Source: Miscanthus floridulus (lineage: Eukaryota; Streptophyta; Magnoliopsida; Poales; Poaceae). From it: 64,000 nt of DNA. The notes below the pieces were generated by a model. That model was not told the DNA's origin. It saw only the letters and a list, made by a program, of their open reading frames with translations, and searched no databases. Where the stretch lies: assembly GCF_019320115.1 (NCBI RefSeq), contig NC_089591.1, positions 23,662,502-23,726,501 of the forward strand, in the 5' to 3' direction. A program made the position numbers and the translations under genes. This document shows, in pieces, positions 46,201 through 57,664 of this stretch (position 1 is the stretch's first letter; each line of letters starts with the position of its first letter).

Positions 46201-46416
46201 CGATGGTTGGCGAAATATCTTAGAGATATTTTAGTATGGAGAAACGGGGAGGAGCATTTATGGAGATCACGTATAATTGTCAGAGTTTGTTAAGGAGTAG
46301 CTCAGAGCTGGTAATCATAAATGGAGATTAAACTAGAGTAGAGAAATAATGGAGACAAATTATGATGACAAAAAACTTCATTCATTATGGAGTGGAGAGT
46401 ACATATCTAGAGTGTT
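46201..46416. other. Spacer between the antisense frame and integrase
   Basis: Short AT-rich stretch with no gene. It belongs to the 3' untranslated part of the RIRE2-like element. Confidence 0.5.
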
Positions 46417-47483
46417 TCAAGGATAGAAACATATAAGTTGCTCGATGTGCCATGAATTGGGGATATCAGTTCTATTCATGTCACATAGATGGTAAGACCC
46501 CTGGTCGGGTAACCTCTTTGACCAAGTAAGGTCTTCCCATGGGGAGGAGAGCTTGTGCATCCCTTTAGTTTTCTGCTTTCTACGGAGGACGAGGTCACCA
46601 ACCACAAATGAACGACCTTTTATATGGCAATTGTAGTATCTACGTAGGCCTTCTAGGTATTTGGCGGTGCAGATGCAAGTGATCAGGCATTCTTCTTAGC
46701 TCTGTCGATGTCCTATGTCTGAATAGCTATGGCTTGCTCTTCATTATAATGCTCTACTCTGGGAGCTCGGAAGGCAATGTCCACGGGAAGTACGACCTCT
46801 AAGCCATAGACCAAAAAATATGGAGACACACCGGTGTTGTGACTAGCTTGAGTGCACAGTCCCTAGACCATAGCTGGGAGCTCTTTGAGCTATCTGCCCA
46901 GATGTTTTTCCTCTTTCTAGTATAGTATCTTTTTTAGGGCATCGAGGATCATGCCGTTCACCCGTTCGACCTAGCCATTGGCTCTAGGATGGGCAATAGA
47001 GATGTATTTGACTAAGATACATCGGTCTTCATAGAAATCCCAAAAATGGTGACCAGTGAATGTAGTTATGAGGTCGATGATAATGCTATTCGGGAGACCG
47101 AATCTATGGATGATATCTTCGAAGAGCTTGACAGCCTTCTTTGAAGTGGCCGAAACCAGCGGCTTGTATTTGATCCACTTAGAGAACTTGTCAGTGGCAA
47201 TGTATATGTACCAAAAACCGCCTGGCGTAGGCTTGAAAGGCCTGATCATGTCCAGTCCCTAGCATGCAAAAGGCCAAGAAGCTGGGATGGTTTGCAATTC
47301 CTGCGCTGGCATGTGTATTTGCTTGGTGAAAAACTGACATCCTTCACATCGTTGGACGAGGTCTTCTGCGTTGGAGATGACCGTGGGCCAGTATAAACCA
47401 GCTTGGAAAGCTTTGCTGACTAGGTTTCTAGAGGCCGCGTGATTGCCACAGGAGCCAGAGTGAATTTCGAGGAGTAATTTCAC
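46417..47483 (-). pseudogene. Integrase, RIRE2-like element
   Basis: In order on the minus strand: the zinc finger (HSGSCGNHAAS..CEGCQFF, 47259-47483); the core (46971-47249) with IATDKFSKWIKY and IIIDLITTFTGHHFWDF carrying the first two catalytic Asp; and the C-terminal domain (46417-46605) with VGDLVLRRKQKTKG. A TAG-type break separates finger and core at about 47258. The catalytic Glu region falls between the core and the end in broken frames. Confidence 0.85.
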
Positions 47484-48200
47484 TACACTCTTCTCAAGTG
47501 ATGCATTTCTGCAGTATCCCTTCCTTGGCGCTTTTCCTCATCAAGTTCCCAGTCTACTAGCTCATAATGCTTGCTACGATGGATGAGGCATTCAATTTTA
47601 GTCCTATCGGTAGGTATGTCAGCGCTAGCGAGGTACTTGATGAACTGTTCCCTCCAATCTACGACCGGCGAAGGTACTGCAAGTACCAGCTGCTTGGCAG
47701 GGGGGGGGATTTCTTGAACTTCCTTCTCTTCCTTAATAGATGGCGTAAAGAGGTCTTGAATGAAGATCCCATTTGAAATCATGGCAGTGAGAAGAGCCTA
47801 TCATAGACAGGTGGTCGGCAAGCTAATTTTGGTCGCATATCACTGTGGTGGTACTCGATACCGTAGAACTTTCCTTCGAGTTTCCTGATCTCGACACAGT
47901 ATGCATCCATCTTCTCACTAGAGCAGGACCAATCTTTGTTGACTTGGTTGATGACCAGTGTGGAGTCTCTGTATACCATGAGGCATTTTACGCCGAGCTT
48001 GATGGCTATGAGGAGACCATGGATACATGCTTCATACTCCGCTACGTTATTGGAAGCTGGAAAATGAATTCGGAGGACATAACGGAGCTTGTCCTTAGTT
48101 GGAGTAATGAATAAAATGCCAGCGCAAGCACCGCTGATGTTGAGGGCGTCGTCAAAATACATCACCCAATGCTCGGGGCAAGCAGCAGGGGATGGGCTCT
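47484..48200 (-). pseudogene. RNase H and linker, RIRE2-like element
   Basis: The frame 47779-48165 has MYFDDALNISGACAGILF (first Asp), NVAEYEACIHGL (Glu) and VYRDSTLVINQ (Asp). The final Asp region is frameshifted (HHSDMRPKLA). A linker frame (47483-47782) leads to the integrase finger. Confidence 0.83.
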
Positions 48201-49605
48201 TAGATCTTGGTCCACTCAGCGACGAAGTTAGCCAGCGCCTATGACTTAATGGTAGGTTTGCTTCTAAATTCTATGGAATAAGTGCCAAGCTCGACTGCCC
48301 ACTAGATGATGTAGCCCTTGGCCTCTTTGTTATGGAGAATGTCCCCTAGAGGGAACTTGGTGACCATGGCGATCTTGTAGTACTTGAAGTAATGGCGGAG
48401 CTTGCGTGACGTGACCAGGATGGTGTATAACAGCTTCTGAACCTGAGGGTAATGAGTTTTTGACTCATTAAGAACCTCATTGATGAAGTAGACCAGTCAT
48501 TGTACCATATAGACATGTCCAACTTCCTCACACTCAACGACAATAGCTATGCTAACGACGTGAGAAATGGTGGGCAATGTAGATCAATAGGGTTTCATCT
48601 GGTCAAGGCACCATCATGATTGGAGGCTTTGTTAAAAACAACTTGAGTTGCTCAAGGGCTATACCAGCCTCCTCTGACCAGGAGAAATGCTTGGAGGCCT
48701 TGATTAGTTTGAAGAACGGTAATCCCTTTTCGCCGAGGCGTAATATAAAGCGGCTGAGAGCAGCCATTCACCCTATGAGCTTCTATACATATCCTTTATG
48801 CAGGTCGGCCATTTCATATTGGTAATGGCGGAGACCTTGTCAGGGTTGGGTTTGATTCCACAGGTGCTGACGATGTAGCCTAGGAGTATGCCAGATAGAA
48901 CTCCAAAGATGCACTTTGAAGGGTTCAACCTCCATCTGTATCTTTTTAGGTTGGCGAACATTTCTTCGAGGTCAGCGATGAGATTGTCGGTGGTTTTGGA
49001 CTTGATGACCACATCATTGATGTAAGCTTCGATGTTGCAGCCTATCTGTTGGTCAAGGCACATCTAGATGGCCCTTTGGTAGGTCGCCGTGGCATTTTTG
49101 AGTCCAAAACACATGGTGGTTTAGCAATATGCACCGAAAGGCATGATGAATGACATTTTGATCTGGTTGTCTTCTTTAATGGATATCTAGTGATAGCTGG
49201 AGTAATAGTTAAGGAAGGAGAGGAGTTCATAGCTGGTGGTGGAGTCTACAACCTCATCTATCTAAGGCAGACCGAAGGGGTCTTTAGGGCAGTGTTTGTT
49301 GAGATTAGTGTAATCAACGCACATTCTCCATTCTTTATTCTTTTTTGAACAAGAATTGGATTTGCTAGTCACTTAGGATGATACACTTCTTTAATAAATC
49401 TAGCTGCTAGGAGCCATTTTATTTCTACCCTAATAGCCTCCTTCTTGTCTGGCGTGAATCGTCGGAGTTTCTGCTTGATTGGCTTGGCGGTCGGCGAGAC
49501 ATTCGAGGAGTGCTCGATCTTCTCCCATGGTACCCTTGGCATGTCTGTATGTTTCCAAGGAAACATGTTGGCATTGGCATGTAGGAAGGAGACGAGCATG
49601 TTTTC
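48201..49605 (-). pseudogene. Reverse transcriptase, RIRE2-like element, active-site Asp changed
   Basis: N-terminal frame 49369-49599 (DMPRVPWEKIEH, LLAARFIKEVYHP), middle blocks in broken frames (DLNKHCPKDPFGLP, FGLKNATATYQRAI), and the frame 48773-49063 with the catalytic box. The box reads AYINDVV where YVDD is usual: the first Asp is Asn (codon at 49016-49018), a single G-to-A change. Stops and shifts also occur. Confidence 0.85.
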
Positions 49606-50471
49606 CTATTTGGGGTTGAGATGAGCCCTAATCTTGACGGTCTTGGTAGGGTCATCGAGGCAGAGGCCAACCTCCTTTGTTTCCTTGGGCTTGGTGGAGG
49701 CACGAGGAGGCTCCATCGCTGGGATCTCTAGGTCATCGGCAAGCACCATCTTTCCATCATTGACCATGCTAGCCATCTGAATGGAGAGGTTGGTGGCTTC
49801 GGTGAGGGAGAGACTGTCCGTTTTGTAGGCATAGGCAATGGAGAGGTTGGCCCGTAGAGCTAGGACTCCTATGCAAGCTAAGGCATCTTCAATACTAGAT
49901 AGGCATAGTGTGGTATGGCTATGAAATTGGCCAGAGCTAGCCGACCAAGTATGGCGTGGTAGGCGGTGTTGAAGTTGGCTGATGTAGAAATTGATGTGTT
50001 CAACATGGAAGTTGCTGGCCATGTTGAATTGCACCAGGAGGGTGATATCTCCAAGCGGTTTGGATCACCCTACTAGGTACCACACCCTAGAAGGAGGAGT
50101 CGGAGGGAGTGAGGTCTTGTATTCTGAGGCCTAGCTCCTTTAGGGCTCTGGCAAAGAGGAGGTTCAGGGCACTTCTGCCGTCGATGAGTACTTTCCTAAA
50201 AAGTACTTTTCTTGATGGTTGCATCAAGGATGAGGGGGAAATGCCCTATGTAAGGGATGTCTGCCCACTGGTTGGCACTGCTAAAGGTGATGGGGACCTC
50301 AAACCAGGGCTAATAGCTGGGGTTGGTGATGGCGTCTTGTGTGTTGATGGTGAGCACCCGACGAGCGGTGAGCTTTCGATCTATTCTACTCTCGATGGCG
50401 GCAAGGCTCCTAAAGATAGTGGTGACCACTTTGTCGTGATCCTAGAAGGTGTTGTTGTTGTCCCCAGGTGG
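49606..50471 (-). pseudogene. Protease region, RIRE2-like element
   Basis: The frame 49606-50034 starts VQFNMASNFHVEHINFY, in which the familiar YHAILGRLALA-type strand is out of frame. An FPRKVLIDGRSALN-like segment lies upstream near 50180-50200. It reads as a retropepsin with frameshifts; the active-site loop appears as a DGRSAL-type variant. Confidence 0.6.
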
Positions 50472-52740
50472 TCAGCGACCTCTGGCTCCGTCGTCGTTGT
50501 CGTCGTCCTTCTTCTTGGTCTTGAATTCCTTAGCCAAGCCAAGGCAGTCCTTCATCTTGTGCTTGCTGTTCTTGTGGAGGGGGCACTGATCCTTCGAGGA
50601 TCTTCTTGTACTGCTCGTTGTAGTTACACTTGGTGCGAGGTTCATCAACGGTGGCAACGATGTTGTCTGGTTGGCAATGGTAATACTGACAAGCATTGGA
50701 CCCTTCCGGCCAATCACGGCCACTGTCCTGATGGTGGCCGTGGTCGTCGTAACGGTGGTCACTTTGGCGGCATTCGTTAGGGCGCTCATCACTATGGCGA
50801 GTTGGGCGGTGAGTGCCCGCATCCTTGTTAAAGCGAACTTCGGCCTCTTCAGCGTCGGCGTACTGATCGATAGTCGTGATCATGTCACCAATCCCCTTTG
50901 GTGGCTGATGATTGAATTTGGAATGGAGGTCAAGGGTGATGGAGTCCTCGAATGAAGGCGGTGATGACTTTTGCTTCTGTGATGTTGGGAATAGAATTCC
51001 TCATCTTAGAAAAACATCTGATATAGCTACAGAGGAGCTTGAACGGTTTCTGATAGATGCGATTTAGATCGTGCTTGGTGCCAGCCCGAGTGCACATAGC
51101 CATGAAGTTGTCGGTGAAGACCTTCTTCAGCTATTCCCAAGATTTGATGGAATCTGGGGTGAGCCTCGTGAGCTAGTTCATTGTAGTTGGTGTGAGCATG
51201 ATGGGAAGATAGTTCACCATGATGCTGGTATCTCCCCAGTGGCGTGCACTGCAGTGGCATAAGCCTGTAGACACTTTGTTTGGTTCATCCGCCCCTCGTA
51301 GGGCTTGACCCCAGTGATTTTGAAACCACAAGGCCAATAGAGTGTTCAAAGTGCTCTTGTGAATGCTCGGGGCCCTTCAGGATTATCACCATCGTGATCG
51401 GTGGCATTGCCAATGTTAAGTGACTGGAGGGCTCCATCCAGATTACTAAACTCTTGCTCATATTCTTGACGCCGGTGCAGTTCATCTTCATGTCGAGAGA
51501 AACAGTGCCTATCGATATGATGTCACGTATCCCAGAGATTGTTGATGTGCGCTCGGACATCTTGGTTGACTTCTTGGTCACATTGGCGAGGGTAGTCGAT
51601 ACGATTTCCCCTAGCTCCACCCTATAGGGGTCATCCATTATCATGATGCTGGTCAATGAAATGGCTTCTACCGGTGTGGCGATCGGATCTTGGCACGGCG
51701 GATTGGCGATTCGAGCTTGTCGAGTAGGAAGGTCCCTAATCTTGGTGGATCTCGTTGACCTGGCAGTGCATAGCTTTAAGCATTGCGGCGACCTTGGTGA
51801 CTTCTGGCGTTTGCTTGAACCGAGCGAGCTCATTAGCGACCACGACCAAGTTAGTGCTTGGGGTCTTGTAGACATCAGTGGCCGTCGATGTGGACAAATT
51901 TGTCATCGAGGTTGTGGTAGAGTGGTCATGGCCTTCCTTGCAAGTTGAGTTGTTCTTCATTATGAACAGCCTCGGCTAACACAATGGTGGCCTCATTTGC
52001 TCGGTGTTGCGCATGGTTGGCTTTTCTATTGACATGAGCTACACGGTCCTCGTCGGTTTCTCCATCCCATGGAGGGCTATCGATGCTGACATTAAAGATC
52101 CTACGTCCTCGGAAGGGTGGAAGAGGAGGTTGTATGGCAGTGGTTTCGGCGACAGTCTCCAAGAGCCCTAGGACTCGGAGTCTAGATTTTCCTCTAGGAT
52201 GGTGTGGAGGGATGCTTTGGGACATCAGCCGATCTGCAGCATATTGATAGTCAATGAAAGCTGGCCGGCGATCGAGTCGGTGAGAGAATAGATGTCCCCC
52301 ACCTGGTCGGCGAATTTGCCCCCTAGGGCATCCTGATGGATGGCAGTTGTAGCCCCTAGAGTTTCTTGATTGGCCTTTGATAGATTGAAATCAAAGGGTG
52401 GTCGGCATTGAACCAGAGTGGTCAGAGCCAATTCCATGATGGAGAGGTAGTCGGCGAGCTTCTAGCCAACCTAATCAATGGATGTGATCAGATCGTCGTT
52501 GTCGATCTGCTTCCTTGGGTAGCGGGGGAGCAGGCGACAAGTTGTTGGTGAAGATGACCTCGGAGGTAGTTCCAAGATCAGATCTGCTGTTGCTGGTGTT
52601 GGTGTAGTTGGCACAGGATCGATCTACACCAGCTCGATGATCTCTCCATCTCCATCAGCATTGATGACCTAGGAGATCAATCTGACTGTGAAGATCTGGC
52701 CGAGCTTTGGAGAGGACGAAGGGCCTACAAAACGTACCAT
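50472..52740 (-). pseudogene. Gag, RIRE2-like element
   Basis: The first ATG after the primer site is at 52740. Fragments include 52225-52437, 51926-52225 (a RRIFNVSIDSPPWDGE-type linker), a capsid part around 51030-51330 (GFKITGVKPYEGRMNQTKCL) and the C-terminal frame 50530-50883 (arginine/aspartate/histidine-rich, ending with the CPLHKNSKHKMKDC finger-like motif in the neighbouring frame 50472-50822). Many TAG and TAA stops. Long plus-strand frames at 50109-50955 are shadows of it. Confidence 0.78.
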
Positions 52741-52762
52741 CTTGTTCATCATGGAAATAGCA

Positions 52763-52781
52763 CGCACACCCCTACCTGGCA
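52763..52781 (-). other. Primer-binding site, RIRE2-like element
   Basis: The minus strand reads TGCCAGGTAGGGGTGTGCG directly after the LTR. The CCAGGTAGGGG core is unlike the Met-tRNA type and suggests a different tRNA primer. Confidence 0.55.
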
Positions 52782-53261
52782 TGCCAACTATCAACAAAAG
52801 ATACTCGGTAGTCCTCCGAGGGGTATCCCATGAAGGTAGATTGATTGGCAGAGGTGCGTGTAATCAAGAACAAGAAGGCAATAGAGACACAAGAGTTAGA
52901 CAGGTTTAGGCTATCAGCACGATGTAATACCCTACTCCTGTGGTCTGTTGGTTTGTATTGGCTATCATATGATATTGCTTATGTTTTGAGGGGGTCCCTG
53001 CCCGCCTTATATAGTCTAGGGGGCAGGGTTACAAGTCGGTTAGATCTAAGAGATAACAGGAAAGTAATAACAAATTACAAGAATCATAGGATCAAATGTA
53101 TCCTAACAGATCTTGTAGCATCTTCAGGATATCACCCTTGATGCCATGCGGTACACGCCGAGTAGTGTCGTGTACCATAGGTCTTCATCTTATGGGCTGG
53201 ACCACCCCTTGCAGCGTAGCCCATGCAGTCTACCGTGGGTATCTGGGGTCGTACCCCCACA
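52782..53261 (-). repeat. 5' LTR of the RIRE2-like element
   Basis: 480 bp, plus-strand ends TGCCAACTATC and TACCCCCACA. A minus-strand TATATAAGG lies at 53005-53013. The Copia pol resumes at 53262, so this is an exact element boundary. Confidence 0.85.
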
Positions 53262-53973
53262 CTTGGATAGTGATGCAAGTGGCAACTTGGTGGATGAAAA
53301 GTTATATCGGTCTATGATTGGAAGCCTACTCTATGTGACAGCATCAAGGCCGGATGTCATGTTTAGTGTGTGCATGTGTGCAAGATTTCAAGCCTTGCCA
53401 AGAGAAAGTTATTTGAAGGCTACAAAGAGAATTTTGAGATACTTGAAGCATACACAGAATATTGGTTTCTGGTATCCCAAATGAGCAAAATTTGACCTAG
53501 TTGGTTATTCTGACTCGGATAATGTGGGATGCAAGGTTGAAAGGAAGAGCACCTCAGGTACTTATCAATTGTTGGGAAGATCACTTATTTCATGGTCATC
53601 AAAGAAGCAAAATAGTGTTGCATTATTAACCGCCGAAGCCGAATACATATTTGCCGGTGGTTATTGTGCACAAATACTTTGGATAAAGGCCACCTTAAAT
53701 GACTTTGGAATCAAGTTCAACAAAGTGCCATTGCTATGTGACAATGAGAGTGCAATCAAGTTGACAAACAATCCGGTTCAACATGCAAGAACAAAGCACA
53801 TTGATGTCTGCCATGATTTCATAAGAGATCATCAACAAAAAGGGGACATTTGCATTAAGAGTGTGGGCACTGAAGATCAACTTGCTGACATATTCACCAA
53901 GCCACTTGATGAGAAGAGGTTTTGCAAGCTAAGTAATGAGTTGAACATATTGGATTTCTCAAATATGTGTTGA
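53262..53973 (+). pseudogene. Copia RT end and RNase H, host element
   Basis: It resumes the Copia pol after the RIRE2-like LTR: VDEKLYRSMIGSLLYVTASRPD (end of RT), one TGA at 53482-53484, then GYSDSDNVGCKVERKSTSG, LTAEAEYIFAGG, CDNESAIKLTNNPVQHARTKHID and VGTEDQLADIFTKPL, the standard Copia RNase H with its catalytic Asp, Glu, Asp and last Asp region. The frame is otherwise open to the natural stop TGA at 53971-53973. Everything between gag and this point (protease, integrase, most of RT) is absent from the window. Confidence 0.9.
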
Positions 53974-55120
53974 TGCACCCCCACTTATTTGATGTGCCTC
54001 TCCTTTGAGCTAATCAAGGTAAAAGTTGATTGGCAAGCATACATACTTTGCTAAGGACATGTTTAGTGCATCTAGTCATTTCTCATGTTTTGTAGGCTCG
54101 TTCATGAAAATCAAATGAATTTGATGCTTGTATGGTACCACTATTGCTTCTATGCTTGACTTGATCTAGTGGTAGCATATGACATGTTTGTGGGCTTGTG
54201 AACCTAGTGTTTGATCTAAAAAATGAGCTATAAGTGTTTGACTCAACATAGTACAAGATAACCCTTATTTGGAGGTGTGAAGAAGCTTGTCCTTGGATCA
54301 AACTGAGTTAAATATCTTTGACAAGTGTTCTAGATTGAACTAAATTTGGGAAAATGATCCTCACCCCATTGATTGACATTAATAAACTTAATCTATCTAA
54401 GATTGAACTTTTGTGGTCATTGATGACAAAGGGGGAGAAATAATGCACAAAGTTAGTGAAAAAGTTAGTTAAGGGGAGAACTTGGACATAGGGGAGAAAT
54501 ATGACAAAGGAAGGGGATCAATTAAAATTTGAGCACACAAGTAGGGGGAGCAAGCTCATAAACTTGTATGTTGCATTTGAATGTGCATTTCATATATTTG
54601 CTTGCATGGCATAAGTTTTAAATTAAAATTCCATGCTTGTGTGGTGTATGCTAGTTGTAGGTTTGAATGATGAAATAAAAAACTAGCATGCATAGATGGT
54701 AGTTAGATATGCTTGCTTGCTTTGCTTTCACAAGTGATACTAGAACCTTGCTTTTAATGTTGATCTCACGAGGTATCTAATTCTTGTCTTTGCAAATGGT
54801 ATCTAACTAACAATGGTGCTAAAGATGGTATATTTGGTGCACTCCGATAGGTATCACGCTTCAACGGTCCATCTCTTATATGTTAGCATCATTTGGTAGA
54901 CATTACTTCCCCACAGCTCAAATCCATGCATATGTGCAAGCATCAATCCAAACTCTTAGCACATATGTAGGGGGAGCTAATGCTACCAATTTGGGTCCAT
55001 GAAACTTGTCCATACCCTTTTACACATGGTAAATATGCTTGGGCAAGCAACATGAATTTAATTGAATTTCAATTCAAATCTTTGTGAAAGGATTGTCATC
55101 AATTACCCAAAGGAGGAGAT
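53974..55120 (+). other. 3' untranslated region of the Copia element with multiple polypurine tracts
   Basis: Non-coding. At least six purine-rich runs of the type AAAGGGGGAGAAAT occur (about 54428, 54474, 54490, 54512, 54542, 54967), and the one next to the LTR is AAAGGAGGAGAT (55109-55120). No envelope-like frame is visible. Confidence 0.7.
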
Positions 55121-56954
55121 TGAAAGCTCTAGTTTGGCTTTGGTGAATTGATGAAACCCTAAGTGCTAACCTATTCCTCTAGTGATCATGAGATAGGTAG
55201 CACATTTCAAGTGATGCAGCAATTAGTGAAGATCATGATGATGGTGTGACCATGGTGATGATCAAGGGCTCAAGCTTGGAAAAGAAGAAAGAAAAAAACA
55301 AAAAGCTCAAGGCAAAGGTGAAACTTCATAGGAGCTTTTTGTTTTGGTGATTGAGACACTTAGCGAGTGTGATCACATTTGGGATTGATAGCCATACTAT
55401 TAAGAGGAGTGAAACTCATATCGAAATGCGGTTATCAAAGTGCCACTAGGTCGTCTAACTTATTGCATATGCATTTAGATCTAGTGGAGTGCTAACACCC
55501 TTGAAAATATTTGTGAAAATATGCTAACACATATGCACAAGCTAATACACTTGGTGGTTAGAACATTTGAGTAAGGGTGGAGAAGTTGGTGAAGTGGAGG
55601 AGGTGTTTGTCACTATTTTTTAGTGAATAGACACTGGTTTCGGTGTGACTGGATTCGGAGGTGTAGCGTCCAGTCATTTATAAAAGTTGGTGATGCACTC
55701 AGGCTGCTCTTAGCTTGTGACCGAACATAGGATCAACTTGTGACCTGACGCGCTGGTGGTGAGTTTGGTCAGCTGTAACGTAGGTGACTGAGCTAGCGTG
55801 GTGAAGACCTGACACTAGGGCGCATCTGATTATGGTGGACCTGACGTGTCTGAGCATGTTTGGGTGGCTCTGGAACATCTCTGGAGTTCACCTAATGCGC
55901 AGTGGCTGGAGTCATTAGCATGTCCAGTCGTCTTTTGGCGATGTGCGTGGTTCTATTGACCTGACGTAGCGCGAGTGAGTCAGGTCGACCGTAGGTGCGT
56001 ACGGTCTCAACTTAACGTGCGAGGGTTTGAATTTGACCATTGGAATCGTACGCACATGGTTGAACGGGAGTGACATGTGGCTGCAATCCTACGACAGGAC
56101 GTAGGGTGCTGTGCGTTCGATCATTTTGATTGGCGATTCCGGTCAGCACGAGTTGGGCTGCTGTGAGAGCCCAACAACTCTATTTTGTTGGGGCTCCTAT
56201 TCATCTAGAGGCACTTGGTGTTTGTGTTTCGCTGTGGGATTCACTTGTTTTTCTTGGTGGTTGCCGCCACCTAGACGGCTTGGTGCAGCGAGGATCATCG
56301 AGTGGAGGAAGGTGTTTGTCTCTAGCTCCGATCGTGGTGATTGTGAGGGGTTCTTGACCTTTCCCCGACGAAGAGCCAAAATATACTCTAGTGGATTGCT
56401 CATGGCTTGTGTGATCCTCATCTTGTGTTGGTTGTGCAGAACCCAGTTGTGGGTTTGGCGTGTGATGCCAATTAGCGCATGAACCTCCAAGTGAGTGACT
56501 TGCCATAACGAGGACTAGCTTGTCGGCAAGCAAGTGAACCTCGGTAAAAAATCTCATGTCATCTTATCTTGAGGATTTCTTGGTATTCATTGTGATTGAT
56601 TGTGATCATCTTATGATTGGTTCACTCCTCGACATGGCGGTATAACTCACTATCCATCTCGTGCATTTACATTCTTAGTGTAGCTAAGCTCTTTAGTATA
56701 ATTAGTTTTGAGTGCTAGCTTGTGTCGAGTCTAGTGGTTAGTGAGGCTCTTTAGTTAATCTTTGAGAGCTCACTAACTTAGTATAGTGACATAGCCTTTG
56801 TGTGTATAGAAACTAGAATTATGGTAGGTGGCTTGCATTTTTAGTAGGCTAGCGCAACATTCGCTTCGCCTCATATTTGTCTAATCGGTTTGCTAAGTGC
56901 TATTATAGAAATTTTAATAGGCTATTCACCCCCTCTTGCCATTAGGACATTTCA
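55121..56954 (+). repeat. Copia host element 3' LTR
   Basis: 1834 bp. It differs in length from the 5' LTR mainly through a ~154-bp deletion at about 56201, removing the segment that corresponds to 2006-2159 and part of the TATA-like box. It ends CATTTCA at 56954. Frames at 56111-56482 and on the minus strand are LTR sequence. Confidence 0.9.
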
Positions 56955-57133
56955 CAAAGGGGCTCTCCCAGCACTAGCTAAGCCTGTCTAAGGGGACCAA
57001 ACATCAGCTGGGTGCATCTAGCAAGCCTGGCTAGGGGCTAAGCCACCCAACCAAACAACCCCTATATATACCACAGCACGGCATGCGCCACAATATATTC
57101 TTCCTCATGTGCATACTCCTTCCACAAGTACTA
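56955..57133. other. Right flank of the Copia element
   Basis: Contains GCCTGGCTAGGGGCTAAGCC and CCAACCAAACAACCCC (about 57027-57063). The latter is inverted relative to 75-87 and similar to termini of PIF/Harbinger-like MITEs. No gene. Confidence 0.4.
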
Positions 57134-57632
57134 CTCCCCTCCAAGAAAAACATGCAATTTTGGTTTTAGATCGAGTCAAACTTACTCAAGTTTTAAGTTT
57201 ATAGAAAATATCATTAAAATGTTGTGATCCTTAACAAACATATTATAAAAATATAATTCATGCTAAATTTAATTTAGTATTATATATGTTAGTATTTCTC
57301 TATTCTAGAAAGAATGCAATTATGAGTTGTGTGCCGGTTAAAGTCGTTCACGTTTAACCAATTTTCTAGAGAATTGTGTTCATGTTTATGGCTCCAAATC
57401 AATTTATTATGAAAATACATTTCGTAGTTAATCTAATAATATTTATTTGATATCATAGTTATTAATAATTTTTATCTATAATTGGTCAAACTAAAGATAC
57501 TAAAACATGACAATGTGTTAGAATTGCATTCTTTCTTAGACGGAGGGAGTATTTTTTATATATGTGATCAAACTTAAAATGGTTTGACTTCTTGCAAAAA
57601 TAAGAATTGTATTACTTTTGGGACAGATGAAG
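57134..57632. mobile_element. Outer Stowaway-type MITE
   Basis: The left end CTCCCCTCCAAGAAAAACATG and right end ...ACTTTTGGGACAGATGAAG are inverted, decayed forms of the Stowaway terminus (CTCCCTCCGTCCC...), flanked by TA on both sides (57132-57133, 57633-57634). GTCAAACTTACTCAAGTTT near the left pairs with subterminal AAACTTAAAATGGTTTGACTT near the right. Non-coding; mobilised by mariner-type transposases. Confidence 0.7.
57295..57549. mobile_element. Inner Stowaway-type MITE nested in the outer one
   Basis: Left end TTTCTCTATTCTAGAAAGAA, right end TTCTTTCTTAGACGGAGGGAG, flanked by TA (57293-57294 and 57550-57551). The right end keeps the canonical CGGAGGGAGTA. About 255 bp, AT-rich. Confidence 0.7.
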
Positions 57633-57664
57633 TAAGAGTAAAGAACATAAATAACTTGCCTCGC

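Larger units (their letters stand above)
43377..53261 (-). mobile_element. Minus-strand RIRE2-like (Tat) Gypsy retrotransposon, left LTR missing
   Basis: Right LTR (5' on the minus strand) at 52782-53261, primer site, gag, protease, RT, RNase H and integrase to about 46417, then a 3' region with an antisense reading frame, interrupted by a Copia solo LTR. Its 3' LTR should lie left of 43377 but is absent, lost in the deletion. The RT signature KQKLRRFTPDKKEAI and the RNase H before integrase with NVAEYEACIHGL are typical of grass Tat/RIRE2-type elements. It inserted in the RT region of the Copia element. Confidence 0.87.
917..56954 (+). mobile_element. Host SIRE/Maximus-type Ty1-copia retrotransposon, carrying nested insertions
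   Basis: The outermost element of the window. Two related LTRs starting TGAAAGCTCT and ending TTTCA lie at 917-2925 and 55121-56954. A degenerate initiator-Met tRNA primer site follows the first LTR, and a polypurine tract (AAAGGAGGAGAT) precedes the second. The bases before the 5' LTR (CCAAG, 912-916) and after the 3' LTR (CAAAG, 56955-56959) look like a 5-bp target duplication with one mutation. Surviving Copia coding sequence is gag (2951-3616 and 8492-9557) and the RT end plus RNase H (53262-53973). Protease, integrase and most of RT are missing. Without insertions the remnant would be about 7.5 kb. Assignment to SIRE/Maximus is from the gag style and LTR type and is not tested. Confidence 0.88.

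Noticed and set aside
50109..50955. Long plus-strand frames of 223 and 94 codons
   Set aside because: They are antisense to the gag C-terminus of the RIRE2-like element and rich in Val/Thr/Gly from complementing Asp/His/Arg codons. No conserved phrase, unlike the antisense units at 22505-25089.
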